Shown here piece by piece: positions 7,758-16,162 of a DNA stretch of 37,545 nucleotides. Under the pieces are notes generated by a model that saw nothing but the letters and a program-made list of their open reading frames with translations, searched no databases and was not told the DNA's origin. The stretch is from assembly GCA_013822265.1 (NCBI GenBank), contig PNKD01000028.1, positions 1 through 37,545 on the forward strand, in the 5' to 3' direction. This stretch comes from Leptothrix sp. (in: b-proteobacteria) (GTDB lineage: Bacteria > Pseudomonadota > Gammaproteobacteria > Burkholderiales > Burkholderiaceae_C). Made by a program: the position numbers and the translations under genes. Each line of letters begins with the position of its first letter. Position 1 is the stretch's first letter.

Positions 7758-8996
7758 TCAGCTCACCTTGTGGCCCATTTCCTCGCAGCTGCGCAGGTTC
7801 TTCTCGTTCGCGTCCTCGACCGCCAGCACGTTGAAGACGTCGTTCTTGTCCTTCATGTTCTTGGACTTGCTCTCGACGATGACCACGCTCTGCACGCTCT
7901 GGTGGTCGCACTTGCGATAGAACTGCGGCCCCTTGTACCAGTCGTACTTGAGCTGGCGCAGCGCGATGGCCACGCGTTGCGAGTCGGTGGCGTCGGCGTT
8001 CTTCACCGCCTGCAGCACGCTCAGGATGCCGGCGTAGCCCAGGGCGCCGTAGTCCGACGGCACGGCGCCGCCGTAGGCCTTGCGGAAGGCATCGTTGAAC
8101 CTCTTCGCGCTGGGGATCTTGTCTTCCATGCCCCAGTAGTAGCTGGTGCCGCCCAGGATGCCCTCGAAGGCATCGGGCCCGCCGGCGATTCGGCTCGTGT
8201 ACAGCAGCACCGGGGCGATGATCTTGGTGCCCTGCTTGAGGCCGAAGTCGGTGGCCTGCTTGGCGCTGTTGACGAGGTCGCGGCCGAAGTTGCACAGCAC
8301 CAGGATGTCGGGCTTGAGCGCCTGGATGCGCGGCAGGAAGGCGCTGTAGTCGGCGGCGCCCAGCGGGTGGCGGATGTCGGCCACGGTCTGCGCGCCCATG
8401 GCCTGGCCGGCGCGCTGGAAGCCGCGCACCATCTCGTGGCCGTAGGCGTAGTCGGCCGTCAGGTAGGCGATGCGCTTGCCGAACTTCGGGAAGGCGTAAC
8501 GCGCCACGGCACCGGCCGTCAGGTGCGGGTTCAGCGCCTCGTGGAAGGTGTAGAGGCTCCAGTCCTTGGCCTCGTTGATGGCGTCGCTCTGGCTGATGCT
8601 GTTGAACAGCACCTTGCGTTCACGCGTCACGGCGTTGATCGACAACTGCGTGGCCGCCGAGAGCGAGCCGACGACGAAGTTGACCTTGTCCTTCTCGATC
8701 AGCTCCAGCGTGCGCGTGGCGGCCTCGCCCGGGTTGAGCTTGTCGTCGCGCACCAGCAGCTCGCACTTCTGGCCCTTGTGGCCGCCGGCGGCGTTCCACT
8801 CCTTCACGGCCAGTTCGGCGGCGCGCACCTGGTCCTGCGCCTCGGCGCTGAAGGGGCCGGTCAGCGGCACCGGGAAACCGATCTTGATCGCGCCGGCCTG
8901 CGCGCGGGCAACGTGGAACAGCGCCGGCGCGGCGGCGACGACGGCCCCGCCAACGATCAGTTGGCGGCGGCTTTTGCTCTGGGGCAGGTGGCTCAT
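7758..8996 (-). CDS. ABC transporter periplasmic substrate-binding protein (Peripla_BP_6 / LivK-like)
   Basis: 412 residues. The N-terminus SKSRRQLIVGGAVVAAAPALF has twin Arg followed by a hydrophobic stretch and ends near ARAQA, so export by Sec or possibly Tat is likely; the RR is not in a full Tat consensus. The mature part begins IKIGFPVPLTGPFSAEAQDQ, the usual opening of type I periplasmic binding proteins of the Liv class, and continues with two alpha/beta lobes. AAGGHKGQKCELLVRDDKLNPGEA gives the lobe 1 segment and DYAYGHEMVRGFQRAG the hinge region. Four Cys residues include a C-terminal CDH and SCEEMG that may form a disulfide. AAGGAGA stands 9 bases before the ATG at 8996. The ligand cannot be read from the sequence; the operon suggests the substrate of the adjoining oxygenases. 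Confidence 0.9.
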   Translation of the reverse strand: MSHLPQSKSRRQLIVGGAVVAAAPALFHVARAQAGAIKIGFPVPLTGPFSAEAQDQVRAAELAVKEWNAAGGHKGQKCELLVRDDKLNPGEAATRTLELIEKDKVNFVVGSLSAATQLSINAVTRERKVLFNSISQSDAINEAKDWSLYTFHEALNPHLTAGAVARYAFPKFGKRIAYLTADYAYGHEMVRGFQRAGQAMGAQTVADIRHPLGAADYSAFLPRIQALKPDILVLCNFGRDLVNSAKQATDFGLKQGTKIIAPVLLYTSRIAGGPDAFEGILGGTSYYWGMEDKIPSAKRFNDAFRKAYGGAVPSDYGALGYAGILSVLQAVKNADATDSQRVAIALRQLKYDWYKGPQFYRKCDHQSVQSVVIVESKSKNMKDKNDVFNVLAVEDANEKNLRSCEEMGHKVS

Positions 8997-9093
8997 GGCT
9001 GTGTCTCCTTCGGGGGGTGGTCGGGCGGGCGTTGAACTCCGGCTTCGAATGGCCGGTGGGTGCTGAAAGTCTGTGGTGGATGGGGTCAGTGCT

Positions 9094-10305
9094 TCACGGT
9101 GGGTAGGTCTCGAACAGGCTCGCATCGACGGCCGTGTGGTGCATCACCGCGGCCGCGTCGCGCGGCGGGGCCGGCGGCGTGCCGGGGGGCCGTGCCTCCA
9201 GCCCGGCACCCAGTTGGCGCGCCCGTTCGGCCACGGCCTGGCCGGCCGGGCGGCGCAACGCGTCGTACTGCTGCAGCGCGGCCGGCGTGGCGCCGGCCGC
9301 GGCGATGGCGCGGGCCAGCGCCAGCGCGTCGGCGGCGGCCTTGGCCACGCCCATGCCGACATGCGGGCGCGCCACGAAGGCGGCGTCGCCCAGCAGCGCG
9401 ATGCGGCCGAAGGCCAGCTGCGGCGAAGCGAGGTCGTAGATGGGCTGCAGGAAGGGCACGGCCGTCTTCTCCAGCACCTCGGCGAACTGCGGCGCCAGCG
9501 TGGTGCGCGCCGCGGCGCGCACGGCGGCGATGTGGCGCCACGACACCGCCTGCGGCGCGATGCCCTCGGGGAAGTGCTGGCCGTCGGCATCGGTGAGCAG
9601 CGTCTCGAGCTCGGCGCCGGCGGCAGCCGGGCGGTACCAGACGAAGTTCCAGCGCCGCTGGCCGGGCTCGGTGCTGTCGGCGGCACCGGCCACCGGGTAG
9701 CCCAGCATCTGCTCGCCCGGCGGCAGCCCGAAACCGAAGTGCGGGAACAGCGTCTCGCGCGTGTGGCGCGACAGCGCGGCCTCTTCGCAGACGCCGCGCC
9801 AGGCCACGTAGCCCGCGTACTGCGGCTGCACGGCCGGCAGCAGTTGCGCTCGCACGGTGCTGCGTATGCCGTCGGCGGCCACCAGCAGGTCGGCCTGCAG
9901 CGCCTGGCCGTTGGTGAGTTGCACGCTGACGCCGTCGCCGTGCTGCTGCACGGCCTTCACGCCGGCCCCCAGGCCAAGGTGGGCCTCGGGCAGCGCGGCG
10001 CGCAGCAACGTGTAGAGGCGGCCCCAGCTGGTGAGGATCTGCGGGTGCGCCCAGCGGCACTGCGGCCGGCCGTCGGCGCCCAGCACCACGCGCGAAGCCA
10101 CGGCGACGCCCAGCGTCGCGTCGACCACGGCGCCGGCCAGGCGCAGCACCTCGCGCAGGCCTTCGTGCGTGACGATGCCGGCGCCGCGGCCCTGCAGCGA
10201 GCGCGGCGAACGCTCCAGCACCTGCACCTCGTGCCCGTCGCGCAGCAGCAGGTTGGCGGCCATCAGGCCACCGAGCGAGCCACCGACGACGAGGATGCGG
10301 GCCAT
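9094..10305 (-). CDS. FAD-dependent monooxygenase, 2,6-dihydroxypyridine 3-monooxygenase-like
   Basis: 403 residues of the single-component class A flavin monooxygenases (PHBH fold), which use NAD(P)H and O2 to hydroxylate an activated ring. The GxGxxG-type dinucleotide motif is at the N-terminus (ILVVGGSLGGLMAANLL). The DG motif reads LLVAADGIRSTVRAQLL near residues 143-160, and the GD motif reads IALLGDAAFVARPHVGMG near 305. DAAFVARPHVGMGVAKAAAD instead of the common DAAHAxxPxxGQG is the version I associate with 2,6-dihydroxypyridine hydroxylase-like enzymes; this is recognition, not a search result. Lies 16 bases after the VOC gene in the regulator-led operon. Together with the divergent molybdenum hydroxylase it would give two successive ring hydroxylations. 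Substrate inferred only. Confidence 0.85.
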   Translation of the reverse strand: MARILVVGGSLGGLMAANLLLRDGHEVQVLERSPRSLQGRGAGIVTHEGLREVLRLAGAVVDATLGVAVASRVVLGADGRPQCRWAHPQILTSWGRLYTLLRAALPEAHLGLGAGVKAVQQHGDGVSVQLTNGQALQADLLVAADGIRSTVRAQLLPAVQPQYAGYVAWRGVCEEAALSRHTRETLFPHFGFGLPPGEQMLGYPVAGAADSTEPGQRRWNFVWYRPAAAGAELETLLTDADGQHFPEGIAPQAVSWRHIAAVRAAARTTLAPQFAEVLEKTAVPFLQPIYDLASPQLAFGRIALLGDAAFVARPHVGMGVAKAAADALALARAIAAAGATPAALQQYDALRRPAGQAVAERARQLGAGLEARPPGTPPAPPRDAAAVMHHTAVDASLFETYPP

Positions 10306-10321
10306 CGCGTGCGGCGCGCGC

Positions 10322-10765
10322 TCAGGCCGCTTCGGCAGCCGGGAAGTTCAGCTCGACGACGACGCCGTTGGGGTCGTCGACGAACACCTGGTGCAGCCCC
10401 AGCAGCGGCACCTGCCGTTCACGCAGCGCGATGCCGGCGGCGCGCAGCCGCTCGCGCAGGCTGTTCAGCCCGGTGGCGGTAAATGCCACGTGGTCGACCG
10501 AGCCCGTGCCCTGCAGGCTGGACTCGTCGCGGTCGCCGAGGTACTGCCTCAGGCCTTCGGGGTCGTTGCGGTCGATGCCGATGATGTGCACGGCCGCGCC
10601 CGCGTAGTCGTCGGCCGCCTTGGGGACCTCGGGGTATATCCACAGCCCCGGAAAGGGGAACGGCGGCCGCGGCCCGACGTGCATGCCGAGCAGCCCGCAA
10701 TAGAAACGCTCGCAGGCCGCGAGGTCGAGGCTGCGTATCGAGAAGTGGTTGAGTGCCAGCGTCAT
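10322..10765 (-). CDS. VOC-family protein (glyoxalase/dioxygenase fold)
   Basis: 147 residues forming two beta-alpha-beta-beta-beta modules. Putative metal ligands are in the expected positions: His in LNHFSI (residue 7), His in SVDHVAF, and Glu in GVVVELNF at the C-terminus. Members include glyoxalase I, fosfomycin resistance proteins, epimerases and extradiol dioxygenases. The short single-domain form with FVDDPNGVVVELNFP is the common catabolic-cluster type, often an isomerase or lyase of unknown substrate. It is located between the TetR gene (21 bases upstream) and the flavin monooxygenase, so it probably acts on a product of ring hydroxylation. Confidence 0.88.
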   Translation of the reverse strand: MTLALNHFSIRSLDLAACERFYCGLLGMHVGPRPPFPFPGLWIYPEVPKAADDYAGAAVHIIGIDRNDPEGLRQYLGDRDESSLQGTGSVDHVAFTATGLNSLRERLRAAGIALRERQVPLLGLHQVFVDDPNGVVVELNFPAAEAA

Positions 10766-10786
10766 GGGTGTCTCCTGCGTCGAAGC

Positions 10787-11539
10787 TCAGGCTGCGCGGC
10801 GGCGTCGCGTTGCGGGCATCACCTCGGGCATCTGCGCCAGGAAGCCGCGGATGCGGTCGGCGATGAAGACGTCGGTCAGGCCGGCGTCGCCCTGGCCGGT
10901 GTAGCTCTGGCGGTAGATCAGCGGCCAGATGCCCAGGTGGTAGATGAGCCCGCCGTGAAAGGCCATCAGCAACGCCTCTTCGCGCGGCGTGGCCCTGGCA
11001 CGGCTGGCGCTGCCGGCGGCGCGCCGCGCCTCGCGCAGCAGGCGCGGAAACAGGCGCTCGCGCACCATCGCGAAGTAGCGGTCGGGGATGAGCCCGTCGG
11101 ACAGGCCCGAGTGCACCAGGATGCGCAGCCAGTCGGGCGTGAGGATGGCCGGCAGGTACTCGCGGTAGAAGGCGTGCAGCTTGTCGGCCACCGGGGTGCG
11201 CGGGTTGTCGAGCAGGCCCTCCCAGCGATCGTCCCAGCGGCCGGCGATGGTCTCGGCGTAGACACGCTCGATGAGGTGGCGTTTGGTCGGGAAGTAGTGG
11301 TACAGCAGCGTGTGCGCGATGCCGATCTCGGCCGCCAGCTCGCGCATCTGCGCGTCGAGGCCGCGGCGCGCGAAGAACTCGGTGGCGCCGGCGACGATCT
11401 GCCGCTCGCGCTCCAGCGCGCCCAGCCGGCGCCGCACCGGCGCGACGGCGGCCGGTGCCGCCACCGAAGTCACGGGCGCCCCGGCCGCGCGGGTGCTGCG
11501 GGGCCGTTCGGCTGCCAGGGTTTCTTCGGTATTGACCAT
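10787..11539 (-). CDS. TetR-family transcriptional regulator
   Basis: 250 residues: a disordered basic/Ala-rich leader (1-40), then the TetR_N helix-turn-helix domain (about 42-90). This contains RQIVAGATEFFARRGLDAQMRELAA and the recognition helix region IAHTLLYHYFPTKRHLIERVYAE. A helical ligand-binding domain fills the rest. The end is basic (RRRRAA). The ATG at 11539 lies inside one of the two operator-like dyads and has only a weak Shine-Dalgarno, so a start further in is possible, but no Met occurs before the HTH. First gene of the operon and divergent from the molybdenum hydroxylase genes, an arrangement that usually means control of both directions by the regulator, with the pathway substrate as inducer (inference). 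Confidence 0.9.
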   Translation of the reverse strand: MVNTEETLAAERPRSTRAAGAPVTSVAAPAAVAPVRRRLGALERERQIVAGATEFFARRGLDAQMRELAAEIGIAHTLLYHYFPTKRHLIERVYAETIAGRWDDRWEGLLDNPRTPVADKLHAFYREYLPAILTPDWLRILVHSGLSDGLIPDRYFAMVRERLFPRLLREARRAAGSASRARATPREEALLMAFHGGLIYHLGIWPLIYRQSYTGQGDAGLTDVFIADRIRGFLAQMPEVMPATRRRRAA

Positions 11540-11578
11540 CTGCTCAACTTCGCGAAGATTGTTGAGCGCTTGGTCAAC
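11531..11578. promoter_or_regulatory. Two inverted copies of an 18-bp TetR-type operator in the divergent promoter
   Basis: The second copy, 11561-11578, reads GTTGAGCGCTTGGTCAAC, an imperfect dyad (GTTGA...TCAAC). The first copy, 11531-11548, read on the minus strand is GTTGAGCAGATGGTCAAT. The two agree at 14 of 18 positions and differ mainly in the central three bases, giving the pattern TTGAGCnnnTGGTCAA. Their starts are 30 bases apart, about three helical turns. Between them is a perfect palindrome CTTCGCGAAG (11548-11557). The first copy covers the regulator start codon. Binding by the adjacent TetR protein is inferred. Confidence 0.65.
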
Positions 11579-11670
11579 AAGCCGAAATCCCGACAAACCC
11601 GAAGCGCCGCCGCGGCCGGGCAAGCGCCCTGCCCGCCCAAGTGAGCGTCGCCGCTGGAGACCCCGCCGCC

Positions 11671-12537
11671 ATGAAATCCCCGGCCTTCGACTACGTGCGC
11701 GCCGACAGCCCGCAGCACGCCCTGGCCCTGCTGGCGCAGCACGGCGACGACGCACGCATCCTCGCCGGCGGGCAGACGCTGCTGCCCAGCCTGAACCTGC
11801 GGCTGTCGCAGCCCACGCTGCTGGTCGACATCGGCGGCCTGACGGGCTGGCGCGGCGTCTCGGTGCAGGGCCATGCTTCGCAAGCCCGGCTGCGCATCGG
11901 CGCGCTGACGCGGCACGTCGAGATCGAAGAGTCGCCGCTGGTGGCGCGGCACGCGCCGCTGCTGACCCAGGCCGCGCCGCACATCGCGCACCGCGCCATC
12001 CGCAACATGGGCACGATGGGCGGCAGCCTGGCCTACGCCGACCCGGCCGCCGAGTGGCCGGCCTGCGTGCTGGCGCTGGACGGCACGCTGGTGATCCACG
12101 GCGCGGCGGGTGAACGCCGAGTCGCCGCGGCCGACTTCTTCCACGGCCTGTACAGCACCGCGCTGCGCGACGGCGAACTGCTGGCCGCGGTGGAAGTGCC
12201 GCTGCTGCAGCCGGGCGAGCGCCACGCCTTCGACGAACTCGCACGCCGCCATGGCGACTACGCCGTGGCCGGCCTGGCCGCGCGGGCGCGCTGGGACGGC
12301 ACGACCCTGCACGGGCTGCGCCTGGCCTTCCTGAGCCTGGGCGACCGCCCACTGCGCGCGCGACAGGCCGAAGCCGTGCTGCAGGCCGGTGCGCTGGACG
12401 AGACCCGCCTGGCCGCCGCCGACGCCGCGCTGCGCGCCGAGCTGCAGCCCTTTGCCGACCTCACGCATTCCGCCGCCGCCAAGACGCAGATGGCGGCCAC
12501 GCTGATGCGCCGCGCCGTGCGCAATCTGGCCACCTGA
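11671..12537 (+). CDS. Molybdenum hydroxylase FAD subunit (CoxM/XdhB-like)
   Basis: 288 residues, the standard size of CoxM-type subunits. The two FAD-binding loops are visible: AGGQTLLPSL at residues 32-41 and NMGTMGGSLAYADPAAEWP at about 112-130. The C-terminal CO_deh_flav_C domain follows. The subunit passes electrons from the iron-sulfur subunit to the external acceptor. The ATG at 11671 is preferred over a GTG at 11641 because the family match begins with MKSPAFDYVRADSP and GGAG lies upstream. First gene of the plus-strand operon, 14 bases before the iron-sulfur subunit gene. No XdhC-type sulfurase chaperone gene is found nearby; it would have to be encoded elsewhere. Confidence 0.93.
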   Translation: MKSPAFDYVRADSPQHALALLAQHGDDARILAGGQTLLPSLNLRLSQPTLLVDIGGLTGWRGVSVQGHASQARLRIGALTRHVEIEESPLVARHAPLLTQAAPHIAHRAIRNMGTMGGSLAYADPAAEWPACVLALDGTLVIHGAAGERRVAAADFFHGLYSTALRDGELLAAVEVPLLQPGERHAFDELARRHGDYAVAGLAARARWDGTTLHGLRLAFLSLGDRPLRARQAEAVLQAGALDETRLAAADAALRAELQPFADLTHSAAAKTQMAATLMRRAVRNLAT

Positions 12538-12551
12538 GACTGAAGACACCC

Positions 12552-13082
12552 ATGCCGACCCCCAACGACCACCCCACCCGCCGCGTGCATGTCGAGATCA
12601 ACGGCCAGGCCGTGGTGCGTGACGTCGAGTGCCGAAAACATCTCACCGACTTCCTGCGCGAGGACTGCGGCCTCAAGGGTTCGCACCTGGGCTGCGAACA
12701 CGGCGTCTGCGGTGCCTGCACCGTGCGTGTCGACGGCCAGGTCGTGCGCGGTTGCCTGGTGCTGGCCGCGCAGGCCGACGGCTGCCGCATCGAGACGGTC
12801 GAGACCGAGACGCCAAGCCCGCGCCTGAAGGCGCTGCAGGACGCCTTCATCGAACACAACGCGCTGCAGTGCGGCTACTGCACGCCGGGCATGCTAATGG
12901 CCGCACTCGACCTGGTCGAGCGCAGGCCCGACGCCAACCGCGAAGAGGTGCGCGCCTGGATGAGCGGCAACTACTGCCGCTGCACCGGCTACCACGCCAT
13001 CGTCGACGCCGTCTGCGCGGTGCTGGCCCAGCAGAGCGCCGGCCGCTTCTCCGACGCCGCCCAGCGGGAGGACACGGAATGA
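12552..13082 (+). CDS. Molybdenum hydroxylase [2Fe-2S] subunit (CoxS/XdhA-like)
   Basis: 176 residues. The plant-ferredoxin-type N-terminal cluster is held by Cys 48, 53, 56 and 68 (CEHGVCGACT then C), and the second all-helical cluster by Cys 107, 110, 142 and 144 (CGYCTPG and CRCTG). All eight ligands are present. An extra stretch of about 18 residues at the C-terminus (SAGRFSDAAQRED...) goes beyond the usual end near residue 160. The subunit carries electrons from the molybdenum site to FAD. Its stop overlaps the start of the large-subunit gene by ATGA. Confidence 0.95.
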   Translation: MPTPNDHPTRRVHVEINGQAVVRDVECRKHLTDFLREDCGLKGSHLGCEHGVCGACTVRVDGQVVRGCLVLAAQADGCRIETVETETPSPRLKALQDAFIEHNALQCGYCTPGMLMAALDLVERRPDANREEVRAWMSGNYCRCTGYHAIVDAVCAVLAQQSAGRFSDAAQREDTE

Positions 13083-15493
13083 ACCACCCTGCCGACCTGC
13101 CCACCCGCCGCGACCTCGGCGCCGACCTGCCCGCCGTCACCGAAGACCAGCGCCACATCGGCGTGGCGCTGCCGCGCGAAGGCACGCGCCGGCTCACCGA
13201 GGGCCGCGGCCAGTTCATCGACGACATCGAGCTGCCGCGTTTGGCGCACGTCGCCTTGTGGCGCAGCCCGGTGGCGCACATGCGCATCACGCGCATTGCG
13301 CGCAGCGCCGCGCAGGCGCTGCCGGGGGTCATCGCCGTCGTCACCGGCCCCGAGATCGCCACGCTGTGCAAGCCCTGGGTGGCCACGCTGGCCCACCTGG
13401 CCGGCATCAAGAGCGCGCCGCAGTACCCGCTGGCGATGGACCGCGCCACCTGGCAGGGTGAACCGGTGGTGGCCGTCGTCGCCGAAACGCGCGCCCGCGC
13501 CGAAGACGCGCTGGCGCTGCTGGAGGTGGAGTGGGAAGACCTGCCCGCGGTGCTCGACACCGAGACGGCGCTGGACCCGGCCACGCCGCTGATCCACCCC
13601 GAGCTCGGCGACAACCTGTGTTTCCAGCGCCGGCTCGACACCGGCGGTGTCGACGAGGCCCTGGCGCGCGCCGACGCCGTGGTCTTCGAGGAGACCTATG
13701 TCTTCGGCCGCCACACCGGCGTGACGCTGGAGCCGCGCTGCCAGATCGCCGACTGGAACCCCGGCGACCAGAAACTCACGGTGCACCACAGCTTCCAGGC
13801 CCCGCACATGATGCAGGATCTGTACTGCCGACAGTTCGGCCTGCAGGAACAGCAGGTGCGCGTGATCTGCCGCGACGTCGGTGGCAGTTTCGGCATCAAG
13901 GTGCACGCCTACCCCGACGACTTCGCCACCGTGGCGCTGGCCATCATGCTCAGGCGCCCGGTGAAGTTCGTCGCCGACCGCATCGAGAGCTTCACCAGCG
14001 ACATCCATGCGCGTGAGCACCGCATCCACGCCAAGATCGTGGCCACGCGCAGCGGCGAGATCCTGGCCTTCGAGATCGACGACCTCACCGGCATCGGGCC
14101 CTTCAGCATGTTCCCGCGCACCAGCGGCATCGAGGGCAACCAGGTCGTCAACCTCACCGGCGGGCCCTACCGGCACAAGGCCTACCGCGCCAAGCTGAAG
14201 GTGGTGTTCCAGAACAAGACCCCCACCTGCCAATACCGCGGCGTGGGCCACCCCATCGCCTGCGCGGTGACCGAGGCGCTGGTCGACGGCATGGCGATGA
14301 AGCTCGGCATCGACCCGATCGCGTTCAGGCAGAGGAACGTCATCCCCGACGACGCCTACCCGGCCACCGGAGCCTCGGGCATCAAGCTCGAGCTGTTGTC
14401 GCACGAGGCCTGCCTGCGCGAGGCGCAGCGCCTGTGCGACTACGACACGCTGCGCGCCGAGCAGGCCGCGCTGCGCAAGACCGGCGTCTATCGCGGCATC
14501 GGCGTGGCGGCGCTGATCGAGCTGACCAACCCCAGCGCCGCGTTCTACGGCGTGGGCGGCGCGCGCATCGCCAGCCAGGACGGTGCCACGCTGCGCCTGG
14601 AGCCCAGCGGCGCGCTCACGGTGATGAGCAGCGTCGGCGAGCAGGGCCAGGGCGCCGAGGCCATCTTCGCGCAGATCGCCGCCGACGCGGTGGGCGTGGA
14701 CATCGCCCGCGTGCGCATCGTCACCGGCGACACCGACGCCACGCCCTACGGCGGCGGCACCTGGGCCAGCCGCGGCGCGGGCATCGGCGGCGAGGCCGTG
14801 CTGCAGGCCGGGCGTGTGCTGCGCGAGAACATCCTGGCCACCGCCGAGGCCATCCTGCAGCGCGAGCGCGCCGGCCTGCGCGTGCACCGCGGCGCGGTGG
14901 TCGACGGCGCCAGCGGCGCGGTGCTGCTGGAGCTGGCCGAACTGGGCCGCATCGCCTACTTCCGCAGCGATACGCTGCCCAAGACCTTCACGCCCGAGCT
15001 GATGGTGACGCGCCACTACGCGCAGCGCGACTATCCCTTCATCTTCACCAACGGCGTGCAGGTCAGCCATGTCGAGGTCGACACCGACACCGGCTTCGTC
15101 AAGCTGCTCAAGCACTGGGCCGTGGAGGACTGCGGGCGTGTCATCAACCCCATGCTGGTGGACGAGCAGATACGCGGCGCCATCGTGCAGGGCATAGGCG
15201 GCGCGCTGTTCGAGGAGTGCCTGTACGACACCGACGGCACGCTGCGCAACGGCAACATGGCCGACTACCTGGTGCCGATGGCCGCCGAGATGCCCGACAT
15301 CGTGGTGGGCCACGTACAGAGCCCCACGCGCAGCAGCATGCTGGGCGCCAAGGGCGCCGGTGAGGCCGGCACGGCCGGCGCGCCGGCGGCGGTGATGAAC
15401 GCCATCAACGACGCGCTGGCGCCGTTCGGGGCGCGGCTGGCGTCGCAGCCGATCACGCCCGAGAAGATCCTGCGCGCCTTGGGGCGGATCTAG
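13079..15493 (+). CDS. Molybdenum hydroxylase catalytic subunit (xanthine oxidase family, CoxL-like length)
   Basis: 804 residues binding the molybdopterin cytosine dinucleotide cofactor. Domain Ald_Xan_dh_C is at about 35-150 and the two Mo-binding domains follow. Cofactor contacts seen: GGSFGIK near residue 267, the YRGVG loop (TCQYRGVGHPIACAVTE) near 385, GEQGQGAEA near 520, and the catalytic Glu in GAKGAGEAGT near 762. The loop lacks the AYRCSFR sequence of true form I CO dehydrogenase, whose Cys binds copper, so this is a hydroxylase of a ring or aldehyde rather than a CO oxidiser. Translationally coupled to the iron-sulfur subunit. With the flavin monooxygenase and the ABC uptake system across the shared promoter, a role in the first hydroxylation of a heteroaromatic compound is the best reading. 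Confidence 0.93.
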   Translation: MNHPADLPTRRDLGADLPAVTEDQRHIGVALPREGTRRLTEGRGQFIDDIELPRLAHVALWRSPVAHMRITRIARSAAQALPGVIAVVTGPEIATLCKPWVATLAHLAGIKSAPQYPLAMDRATWQGEPVVAVVAETRARAEDALALLEVEWEDLPAVLDTETALDPATPLIHPELGDNLCFQRRLDTGGVDEALARADAVVFEETYVFGRHTGVTLEPRCQIADWNPGDQKLTVHHSFQAPHMMQDLYCRQFGLQEQQVRVICRDVGGSFGIKVHAYPDDFATVALAIMLRRPVKFVADRIESFTSDIHAREHRIHAKIVATRSGEILAFEIDDLTGIGPFSMFPRTSGIEGNQVVNLTGGPYRHKAYRAKLKVVFQNKTPTCQYRGVGHPIACAVTEALVDGMAMKLGIDPIAFRQRNVIPDDAYPATGASGIKLELLSHEACLREAQRLCDYDTLRAEQAALRKTGVYRGIGVAALIELTNPSAAFYGVGGARIASQDGATLRLEPSGALTVMSSVGEQGQGAEAIFAQIAADAVGVDIARVRIVTGDTDATPYGGGTWASRGAGIGGEAVLQAGRVLRENILATAEAILQRERAGLRVHRGAVVDGASGAVLLELAELGRIAYFRSDTLPKTFTPELMVTRHYAQRDYPFIFTNGVQVSHVEVDTDTGFVKLLKHWAVEDCGRVINPMLVDEQIRGAIVQGIGGALFEECLYDTDGTLRNGNMADYLVPMAAEMPDIVVGHVQSPTRSSMLGAKGAGEAGTAGAPAAVMNAINDALAPFGARLASQPITPEKILRALGRI

Positions 15494-16162
15494 GGGCGCA
15501 TCCAGGGACCGCTGGGTCAGCCGCAGCCGGGGTTCGAGCGCGGGCCGGCTTGGCGCGGCCTGCCGGGCATCACCCGGGCGGATGGCCCCCCGGGCAAGGC
15601 GGCGACCCTTCTTCAGCGGTCGAGCAGTTGCTGCCGCAGGTCATCCAAGACAGGCACCAGCACATCGCGGAACTCGCGACACACCGCCTCGGCGCAGACG
15701 CTGCCTGGCGCTCGGTCATCGCGCGTGCGTGTCGCCAGAACCCTGCGGCTGCCGCCCTGCTCACACGCTTGACGCAGCGTGGCGTGACGGTCCACGTCAT
15801 CCCCTGCCTGGCCGACCTGCGCAGCACGCACGACTGCAGCAACGAGGAATACCTGCTGCGTGCGCCCAAGCTCCCTCATTGACGTTCGAGAGGTCGTTTG
15901 GGTGGTGGGGCAGGTTCTTCGCGCCGGACTCCCAATTCCATGGGTAAAGCATGGGTATGGCACCCGCCCTGCTTGCCGGCAGTTAGTCTGCCCCCGACCA
16001 CCCATGACCGTGCGTGCATTGCGCAGCAGCTTGGGCGAGCGCCGCGCAAGTGGGCGGCACTCGGCCGCTCGCACTTCAAGCGGGGTTTCATCCGAGCGTC
16101 GACTGAGTTCCGCAGCGCGCGGATCGCTGTGAAGCTCACCCAACCTTTGTAGGAACCGCCAT
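15494..16162. other. Intergenic region without a recognised gene
   Basis: About 670 bases after the molybdenum hydroxylase operon. Short open frames exist on both strands (for example 15550-15882 plus and 15613-16341 minus) but none shows a recognisable domain or a good ribosome binding site. GC content falls gradually from left to right towards the next gene. A GC-rich stem could form near 15565-15600 (CCCGGGC...GCCCGGG-like arms), possibly helping termination, but no T run follows. No tRNA or repeat array seen. Confidence 0.4.

Noticed and set aside
7770..9035. Long plus-strand open frames opposite the binding-protein and Liv genes
   Set aside because: Mirror frames of conserved genes with His/Gln/Ala/Arg-rich nonsense sequence.
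11561..11578. RutR binding site proper (TTGACCAnnTGGTCAA)
   Set aside because: Two of the defined positions differ, and the neighbouring regulator is not RutR-like outside the DNA-binding domain; a site for the local TetR protein is simpler.
12989..15313. 774-codon open frame on the minus strand opposite the molybdenum hydroxylase large subunit
   Set aside because: Antisense frame kept open by high GC at third positions; its translation is Ala/Val/His/Gly-rich without domains, while the plus strand has a complete conserved enzyme.
11671..15493. Aerobic CO dehydrogenase operon (coxMSL)
   Set aside because: Subunit order fits, but the active-site loop is CQYRGVG and no Cys for copper is present; no coxD/E/F/G genes are found.
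15550..15882. 110-codon plus-strand ORF after the molybdenum hydroxylase operon
   Set aside because: No ribosome binding site, no recognisable domain and competing frames on the other strand.
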